From contig CALSCQ010002496.1 in NCBI GenBank assembly GCA_943704525.1, positions 1 through 13,298 on the forward strand: a stretch of 13,298 nt of DNA, written 5' to 3'. Position 1 is the first letter of the stretch; each line of letters starts with the position of its first letter. Source of the DNA: Pigoraptor vietnamica. Taxonomy: Eukaryota; Opisthokonta; Filasterea. Of this stretch, positions 1-8,200 are shown piece after piece. Under the pieces are notes generated by a model. The model was not told the DNA's origin. It worked only from the letters and a program-made list of their open reading frames with translations, and did not search any database. A program made the translations under genes and the position numbers.

Positions 1-25
1 CCCCAAAAAAAAAAACTAACCGCAG

Positions 26-1238
26 ACGATGTGACGGCGAGCGCGAGGGCCCACAGGGAAGAGTCCGAGGAGTACTTTGAGCGCACAATGGGGAACCTCC
101 GCAAGATCAACACGACCGTCGAACTGCTCCTGCGCATCGTCGCCATCGCAGGTGCGCATCCGGGGCTGTTGCGTGGAGGGGTGCTTATGTCTCTTGCGTC
201 GTGGGGATTAGAGACGTCTATCATTCGTGACGCCTCGCGCCAACACTCGCGCGCGCGTTTCTTTCTTAACGCTTGGGAAATGGCTTGCTCTCGGCTGCAC
301 ATTCATACATACGCGTGCACACGTGTGGGTCGTGTCCCATCACACTCCCTCTTTTTTGCCGCTTATCAACTCACTTGCCCCCGTCTACAGACTCCAAGCT
401 CTCGCTCCTCTCGCAAGACTTTGGCACGGCGACAGAGCAGATCGATTTCGCCTTCGCCCTCGTCCTCCACGCGGTCACGTGCATCGTCGCGGGTGCACTC
501 ATGATGTTCCTGCGCGTCCCAATGCGCTATCGGTGGCTTCTCCTCTCGCTGTTTGCCGCACGCGTTCAGCTGGAGAGATACGGCGTGTCCGTTCCCCTCA
601 GGGCGTTCGTGGCGGCCATTGCGGCGCTTTATGTCGGTGGGTGGTGACAACCGTGACGCAGCTTATGGCCCCTGTGCACGCTCCGTTGCATCGAAGCCGC
701 CAGTGCCATGCATCAGTCGTAGTCACCCCTCGCCCGTCATGTATGCGTGGCTGGCTTCCAAAGTCACTGTTATGTCTCGCTGAACCTGTTCTAGAATGTT
801 GCATGCAACTGCCATGGCCGTGCCCCCAAATAGGCACGCGCACACGTGTTTGTGCCGTCTCTCTTACCAAATTACCGTTCCTGCTTATCCCTCGTTCTGC
901 CACGTACTCGTCTCTCACATAACTGTTGGACCACAGGGTTCTTTGTCTCGACGCTCTCGCGCCCCTTCAAGCGCCTCTCCCGTTCGACAGAACCCCCGAA
1001 ATCGCCCTCGACCTCCCGCACTCACGCGACAGCGCGCAACAAGGCACTCGAGGCAGTCCAGGGGCTCCCAGTCAGTGACGGCTTCTCCGATTGCGCTTCG
1101 ATCGCGCCTTCTGTCGACGCAAGCGAACAGCCGCAGAACGATGCGCCGCAGCGCGTTCGCCGGTCTTCACGACAGGGGACGCCGACCCCGGGAGACGGGA
1201 AAAAGTCAGCCCGTCGCATCAGCTCAGCGCAGTTTTGA
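26..1238 (+). CDS. 3' part of a multi-exon gene; membrane-hairpin C-terminus, tentatively MCTP-like
   Basis: Three exons: 26-151, 391-636 and 937-1238 (TGA at 1236-1238). Introns are 152-390 (gtgcgc...acag) and 637-936 (gtgggt...acag). Both are phase 1, and the joined frame gives about 224 residues. The gene continues upstream of the window, because exon 26-151 begins right after a CAG acceptor. The protein opens with a charged helix (EESEEYFERTMGNLRKI), followed by a hydrophobic stretch (FAFALVLHAVTCIVAGALMMFL), then RVPMRYRWLLLSLF and a further hydrophobic stretch (FVAAIAALYVGFFVS). The tail is Ser/Arg-rich, basic and probably disordered, ending SSAQF. The two-span hairpin with a 'VPMRY' turn resembles, from memory, the 'IPLRY' hairpin of MCTP proteins (multiple C2 and transmembrane domains, ER/endosomal membranes). 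No C2 domain lies inside the window, so the family is tentative. The exon structure is firmer than the name. Confidence 0.6.
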
Positions 1239-1484
1239 CGTTCATTCCTGCTCATGCTGCCCGTGTGCGCGCGTGTTCGCGTGCGTGCGTGACACTGTGC
1301 TTGTGAGCGTGTGTGCAAGGGGCTTGATTGGTGTGCATATGCGTCCGTCCGGCGTGCGTGGACAAGTGCTACCGTCATTCCCACGCAACCAAATGGAATT
1401 CACTTCAATGGAATTTCCCATTCAATTTCATTCGACCCTAACTCAACCTGGGGCATTTAATGACATGCGAGTTGTACTATTCAC
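1239..1484. other. gene-free stretch between converging 3' ends
   Basis: This lies between the stop of the upstream + strand gene and the last stop of the - strand Sel1 fragment. It starts with GT/GC-rich simple sequence (about 1258-1350). From about 1385 to 1465 it is clearly richer in A+T and contains ATGGAATT twice, followed by a partly inverted copy (ATTCAATTTCATT). It probably holds both 3' untranslated regions. I see no AATAAA signal and no further gene. Confidence 0.5.
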
Positions 1485-1980
1485 TCAGAGCCCCTTCCGC
1501 TTGAGCCCGTCCTCATAATACACCAGCCGCCCCTTTAGCGAACCAACTGCCCTCGTCCACGGCCGCACTTCGCGTCAACGCAGCACCCCTCGCCTCGTCA
1601 CGCCGCACTCCGATGCCGTAGAAGAGAAAATCTCCAAGCCACTCCATTGCTCCATAGTGGCCCAGCGGAGCCGTCACGTGGCTCCAATGCCTTCGTCTGA
1701 GTGGAAGAACCCAACTCACAAACGCACGCACAGGATCGCACTCGTCGCCAGTGCAGAGAAGGAGAGACACACTGGAACGCGCGGCATCTTTGTGCCGCTC
1801 CATCGTGTCATCGTCCGCGGGGCCGCCATAGCCGTTGATGCTGCTCGAAGAGCGTCCGAGCTCAAACGGCGGAAAGTGAAGCGCCAGCTTGTCAACAATG
1901 ACGTCATAAGACTTTTGGGCGAGGACTCGGCACGAATCTGCAAAGTAACACAACAGCGGATCCGGCAGCGGACATTGCAT
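1485..1980 (-). pseudogene. Sel1-repeat fragment resembling the C-terminus of SEL1L/Hrd3; probable gene remnant
   Basis: The - strand is open from 1980 to the TGA at 1513-1515 (155 codons), or from a possible CAG acceptor at 1938-1940 with a good pyrimidine tract before it. The Sel1 pattern is clear: GAMEWLGDFLFYGIGVRRDE, then ARGAALTRSAAVDEGSWFAKGAA. From memory, LGDFLFYGIG aligns with the LGDYHFYGFG segment of SEL1L, the scaffold of the Hrd1 ER-associated degradation complex. After GAA the frame runs into TGA, but shifting by one base gives VYYEDGLKRKGL and a TGA at 1485-1487, which is how the next Sel1 repeat should read. A GTGCGT/GTGAGT...CTTCCACTCAG segment (about 1689-1723) could be a very short intron. 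No upstream exon or secure start is visible, because the 5' side runs straight into the leader of the next gene. A relict copy is most likely; a small active gene is less likely. Confidence 0.5.
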
Positions 1981-2203
1981 TCATAGTCCCATTTCTTCTA
2001 TTTTCCGCACACATTTTCAAATTCTTTGCACGGGCGAGTCCGGCAACCACGAGCCACACACGCGCCCGCACAGGGCGACACTGCGAGCAATGCAAGTGCC
2101 ATTTCAAACGAACCCACACGCGCACGCACGCACGCACACGCACGCGCGCGCGGCAGGCAGCTCACCCAGTCCCTCCGTGCCGCACCCCGGGGGCGCACTC
2201 GCG
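1981..2203. promoter_or_regulatory. region between divergent genes; probable promoter and 5' leader of the 14-exon gene
   Basis: The left part (about 1985-2030) is AT-richer; the right part (2101-2152) is CA/GC-alternating simple sequence. An in-frame ATG exists at 2090, but it would add a stretch read from the repeat (HAHARTHTHARA). I therefore take 2204 as the start and treat this as untranslated leader. No TATA-like box or known operator can be asserted. Confidence 0.35.
2101..2152. repeat. CA/CG-alternating simple sequence in the 5' leader
   Basis: An almost pure alternation of CACG and CACA ends in (GC)n just before the probable start region of the large gene. It has the same type of composition as the microsatellites in introns 1 and 2. 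Confidence 0.75.
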
Positions 2204-5200
2204 ATGGACCCCTTCGGTTTCGGCATGGAGCCGTTTGCGCCCACCCCCGCCGCAAAGCCACCCGCGCCGGCCGACCCCTTTGCCCCCAGGCACTCTGGCG
2301 CATCGTTCGTGTCGACGTCGTCTGCAGCGTCGCTCTCGGACCCGTTTGGGTTCGACCTCGACCCCTTCACGCCGTCGACCACGGTGACGCCTGCCACCCC
2401 TGTGCGAACAACGGCGCCCGCGTCTGCGTTTGACGACCCTTTCGGGCTGGGACTCGACTCGCCGGCGACTGTTGCGCCTGCGCCGCCCACGCACAGGGAC
2501 AGCGCTGCGTCGGTGTCGTCGTGGCATGCGGACCCGGCGTTTAACGGACTTGCCGAGCCCTCGCATGCGTCGCACGCACTCGCGGGGCTGTCTGCGCCGT
2601 CCGCCGCCCACACAACAACACACAAGGGACCGGCTGCGTCCCTGTCGCACAGCCTGCTCGACGACGACATCACGCACGTGTCAACGCCCGATGGCGCGCT
2701 GTCGCAGCTGTCGGACACGACCATGGAGCAGTTTGCGAGCAAGTTCCCGCTCGACCTGGACCTCGCCGGTGCCATGTCACCGATCGACTTCCCTGCGACG
2801 CCCATCGCGGGCCACTCGCGTCAGGCGTCTGGCGTCGATGATACGCCGCCGCAGACGCACGCACACGCGCACCCACATGTGCATCCACATGCGCATCCAC
2901 ACGGGCTCATGGAGGAGGTGCAGCGTCGCCACATCGACCAGGCGCTTGCGACCGCACGCGCGGCCCCACAGTCGCCCTCGTCCTCGCCACGTGGGTTGTT
3001 GTGCTGAAGTGCTGTCGAGCGCGCGCGCGCGTGTGTGTGTGTGCGTGCGTGCTTGCGTGTGCACGCGTCTGTGCGTGTGCGTGCGTGCCCGCGTATATGC
3101 GTGCATGTATATGTGTGTGTGTGTGTGTTACCTTCGTTTGCATGTTCGTGACATCGCTGCTCTGTCAGCTTCTTACTTATACTGTCGTTGATCTCTACGC
3201 CCACTCCCTATGCGCGACAGTGTTCGCAGCAACGGCGACGCCCTCCAGCGCACCCCTTCCGACAGATGCCATCAATTTCGGTGTGTCGGACGCCGCACAA
3301 ACGCACGCGGCGACAGCAGAGGCGCATGAACCCATCGCCGCGCATTCCGATCTCCTCTCCGATGCGCCGGAAACTTCGTCCGCTGCGACTGCGTGGCCAC
3401 AGGGGGCATCGGTCGATGCCTTTGCGTCGTTTGCGGACGAGCCAGTGCTCGGTGAGCGCGCTTTCCAGGCCATGGTCTTTTCTCATTTACGCACGCACTA
3501 TCACCTACCCACACACACCCACACGCACACATGGACACACGACGAACACACATACACATTCACGCACGCACAGGCACATGCACACACTCACGTGACTCAC
3601 ACGTAGACCATGCACGCTAACCCACTTCTGTGTTCGTTTTACGTCGAGGTCTCATTTTCTCCAACGAAATGTCTCACCCTGACCCACTGCTAACTCTCTG
3701 CAGCGCCGTCGCCTTCGGTCGCTGCTGCGCCGGTCGATTTCTTTGCCTCTGATGCGCCGAGTGACAGCCGCGCCTCCACGTCGCACGCGCTGTCCGATTC
3801 CGCTCCGATTCACTCCGATGCGCCGGAATTTGCGAAGAGCCCCGATGCCTGGCCGCAAGGAGATGCCTTTGCGTCTGTCGCAGCCGATCAAGGCGCTGTC
3901 GGTGTGTATTACTGAGCCGTGTGGCTGTTCGTGATTGGGGTGTTGGTGTGCCTTCTGAGCAGGCTGCGCGATCAATTGTTTACTGAGCTCTGTGTATGTT
4001 CGTGATAGCGGGTGTCGGTGTGTATTACTATGCCCTTGCGCTGTTCGGGAGTGTTTGGTGTGCTTTACGAGCAGGCTGTTCGCGGGTGCTTCTGTTGTCT
4101 TGTCGAATGCGTCTGTGTGTTGTATTTCTGTGTACCGCTTGTTTGTGGCGCTCTTCAGTTGTTGTTGATTGCACGGCCCCATTTGCACATCGCATGCGCT
4201 TGCCATCGGAGAATCGCGCGTGTCTTGGTGATGTGGCATTCAATTGTGTGCACTGTGTGCGTAGTCGATGTGATTGGGGCTGAACTCTCTGTTCCTCACT
4301 TATGGCCACGCTCCTCCCCAGTGGCACCGGCGGCGCACGTGGACGACATGCTCGGCTTCGATGGACCCAGCGGCGCGAGTGCGGCTGTTGGCAACACGGC
4401 GGACATTCTCGCATTCGACGGGCACCCTGACGTCACTACCGTGCGCACCAACAGCGCGGATGCCTTTGGTTTTGACGCTTCTGCTGACGTCACTACCGCG
4501 GGCAACAGCGCGGATGCCTTCGGTTTTGACGCAGCTGGTGACGTCACTGCAGCGGGCACCAGCAGCGCGGATGCCTTCGGTTTTGACGCAGCTGGTGACG
4601 TCACTGCAGCGGGCACCAGCAGCGCGGATGCCTTTGGTTTTGGTGCTTCGAGTAGCGTCTCTGCTGTGCCTGAGGGCACTGCGGAGGACGCGCTTGGGTT
4701 CGATGCGCCCTCGGACGTCACTGTGACGACGAACGCGGGGGCCGACTTGATGGACGCGTGGCCGGAGGAGGTGTCGCACGGCGTGCCCTCGCACAGCGAG
4801 GACTCTGCGCATCGTGGGTGTCATTGGCCGTTTTTCGTTCGCGTATAGTGCTGGGCCACCCCCCCCCCCCCCCTCTCTCTCCCTCCAAAAACCATCGGGG
4901 GCCAAACGTTCACTTTCCGTTTATAGTCCTGCTGTGCTGTTTTGTCCAGCCGTAGCAATGCCATGTATTTCCCCTTCGACGTGCGACTCCCTCCCTCCTC
5001 GCCAGAGCTGCTCACACTTGCGCGCCCACCCCTCACCAGCTGCGCCATTGACTGAGCCCGCCTCTGCGTCGGCCGATTCTCTTGCGTTCGATGGATCGCC
5101 CCAAGCGGCATCCGGGGCTGCTGCTGAGAGCGTGTCTGAGTGGCCGCAATCGAGCGCTTTTGGCAGCGCCTTTGCGCCTGTTGCCGCGGAGACTGGGCGT

Positions 5201-8200
5201 GGGTAGCTCTCACCTATTCGGTCACACGTTGTGTGGAGTCGATGGGCTGCCGCCTGTGATTCAATCTGATTCAACACTCTCTTCTCCTTGTCTCGCGTAA
5301 CGCGCGTTCATGCAACCCGCCTACTCGCCGCTTCTTTTGTTATTGACCTCGTGCTTTTCTGCGCAGATGCCCCTGCGCCTGTCGAGCATACCTCCGACGC
5401 GGGCGATGTCCCGAGTGCCGAGGTTACAGAGAGCCAGGAAGCATCCAGTGCTGCGGTGGTTGCGGCGCCGCCGGTACCCACGCCCGGCAGCGCATTCTCT
5501 CCCATCGCTCCCGAGGCCGCCTTGCGTGAGTCTCGCTCACGAAACTCATTTGTTGTGCGCCTTTCTCGTATTGGTATTCGGCGGCTGTGTGCTGGACGTG
5601 CATAGTACGTTGATCGAAGAGTGCGCACACACGGCGTCGTGTGTCCACAAATGGTTGGTTCTGCTCACGCTGTGTGCCCCTGTCCCACAGCCGAGTTCTC
5701 GTCGTCGCCCCTCCGCTCAGCGACAAAGGACCGTCCGCGCTTCGACCACAAGCGGCGTCCCTCGCGGCCGGAATTGCGCACGCGGAGCAGCAGAGTGATT
5801 GACGGCGTCGACGAAGACGTCCTCGCGGCGGACGGTCACGTGGCACCCGTGACGCCGGCCAGTCCTTCGCACGCGGCCGCGACGCCCGTCGCGACCCCCC
5901 AAGGGGTGCATCATGTGACACCCGTTCGGCCCGCGGCCGAGTCGTCGCCGGCCGTGACCCCGCAGGGAGCGCATCACGTGACCCCGCTGCGGCTCGACGA
6001 CGACGCAACAGACGAATCGCCGTCGACGTTGCGCTCCGTGACCAAGGAGCGCCCGCGCAACGACGCCAAGCGGCGCCCGTCCCGCGCCGAGTTCCGCCGC
6101 GCGCGCTCGTCCGTGGAAATGGACATGCCCCCGCCGCCTCCTCCGATTGCGGCCGCGTTTCTGCCGATCGCACCCGACGGCGAGCTTGACGCTGCGGCGC
6201 CGGCGGCGGTTGCGTCCCCGTCCACAGTGCGCTCCCCCGAACGTCCCGTCGCGCCCGTGCCCGTCTTGACCACCGCTGATGCCGCCGTCCCCGCGATGGT
6301 CGTGGACGAGACGCACACTGTGTCCACTCCGGTGCGCGTTGAGCCCATACGGCGCGTCGAGGAGCTGCAGCACGGCGGAGGGCGGTCTCTCTCGCCGCAT
6401 TCTGCGCTCCTGTCGCCGACGCTCCGCAAGCGCACGATATCGAGTACCGAGCGGCCGGTGAGCCCCGATCCCTTCAGCGCCGATCCCTTTGCATACGACG
6501 GCGGCGATCTCCCCGACGTGTTTGACGGCGGCGCCGAATCGACGGACGATCCGTCGTGGGGCGACCGCACGCGTTTTGACTCGGACCCTTTCAAGGAAGA
6601 GGAGAGCGACCCGTTTGGCACGGCGTTTGCGCCTGCGTTCCCGCCGGTGGCCGAGGGCGCGGACGCGGCGGCTGGCGGAGCCAAGGAGGGCGGCGGTTCG
6701 TTCGATGCGTTTGGTTCCGCGCCGTTCACTTCCTCGGCGTCGTTCACGTCCGTGCGTCAGTCGCAGGCGTCGGCGTTTGGCGACCAGGACGCCTTCTTCA
6801 CGCCGCGCGCAAGCGTCGACGGGTTCGAATCGGACTTCAACCCGCGTTCGTCGGCTGCTGGTGCCGGTGGGGACGGGTGGGGCGCGTTTGGGAGCCCCTC
6901 TACCCCGGCTGCTGCTGCTCCCGCGGCTGCCCTCGACGACACTTGGGCCGCATTTGGTGCGCCGTCGGCGGCCGAAGCGCCCGCCGCCGGTGGCGAGTGG
7001 GCTGCGTTCGGAGCCGCGCCTGCCACGCCGGGAGGGGACGCGAGTGCGGCGGCTGCGGCGGACGACGACTTTGAGGACTTTGCGGAACCGCCGGTCGCTG
7101 AGCCGTCCGCGCCTCAGGTCGACGAGGCGGCGCTCGCGGCGTACACGAACGTGCTGCCGATGGTGGGTGGTGGCGTCTGTGTGCGTGCTTCGTCGCAATG
7201 GTGTGTGCGTGTATGTATGGGCCTGTTGATGCGCGCTGCGTTTACGAGGCGATGCTTGTAATTTGGCCGCTTCCCAGTCCAAGCCGCGTCGTCGCTCATG
7301 CCCCATCCCCCATCGCAGCACGTGCTGACTGCCGTTGCGTCGAACAAGGTACCTGACGTGGCCCCGCGCGTCGTCACGGAGGCCTTCCCCTCCAAAGAGG
7401 AGCCCCGGATGTACGTCGAGGTGCCTGAGGACGAGGCGGACGCGGCATCGTCGGCGCCTTCGACACCCGCCAAGCTCACGCGCGGGCAGTCGCAGTCAGA
7501 CGGCCTCACGGACGGGTCTGCGAACGCCAAGCCCGCGTGGATCAAGCAGATGCCCGGCGATCTCAAGGTGCGTTGCTGGGACAAGCATGCTCTGATTGTG
7601 AGAGGGAGGGTGTGGGGTATAAGGAGAGGGCGAGTGTTTTCCTTTTATGGGGTGTGTGTCGCATGCAATCCCTTGTTGGGAAAAGCGTGCCGCGATGGCT
7701 GACGGCGGTGAGACCCTCGGCACGCGCGCGGCCGTAGGAGGACCCGCTGTGGCAGCACGTGTCGCGTGACTCGTCCGGGATGACGCACCAGTTTGCGTGG
7801 CGGGGGTCGTTCTCGCAGGCTAAGCACCTGGGCACACTTGGGCTGAAAGACGCTGTCCGCCCGCGCCTTTTCCACAACCCCACCCGCAATTCCGTCGCCG
7901 ACGCCGCCGTACTCGGCAACGGCAACGTGCAGAACGGTGCGTGCTTCCTTTTGGGTCTGCTCTGCGCTCGTGATCCATTTGGCTGCGTAATTTGAGTGTT
8001 ATGTGTGCCTCGCATTGACTCTAGCGACCCCACTTGTGTGATGGATGGTTCGTTGCGTGTGCCGCCGTCCTTCAGTTGGACGTTCGGAGCTCGGTTTAAA
8101 CTTTGCGAAGCGCAATTGTTTTCCTTTGCGTGTGCGCCGCTGTCTCAACACCGCTGCTGTTCCACCACAGGCCTCGCGCAAATGTCCCTGGACGACCTCG

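Noticed and set aside
2090-2203. ATG at 2090 as the start of the large gene
   Set aside because: It is in frame, but the added residues are translated microsatellite. ATG 2204 begins directly with a DPF motif. This is not excluded, only less likely.
2104-2805. A 233-codon - strand open frame over exon 1
   Set aside because: It is a shadow of the + strand DPF-rich exon, and its start would lie within the coding exon.
5717-7321. A 534-codon open frame on the - strand opposite exon 7 (and a 257-codon one at 5974-6747)
   Set aside because: The product is Arg/Gly/Val-rich and has no domain pattern. The + strand frame carries clear repeated motifs and matches the splice phases. Long antisense frames are expected opposite GC-rich coding sequence.
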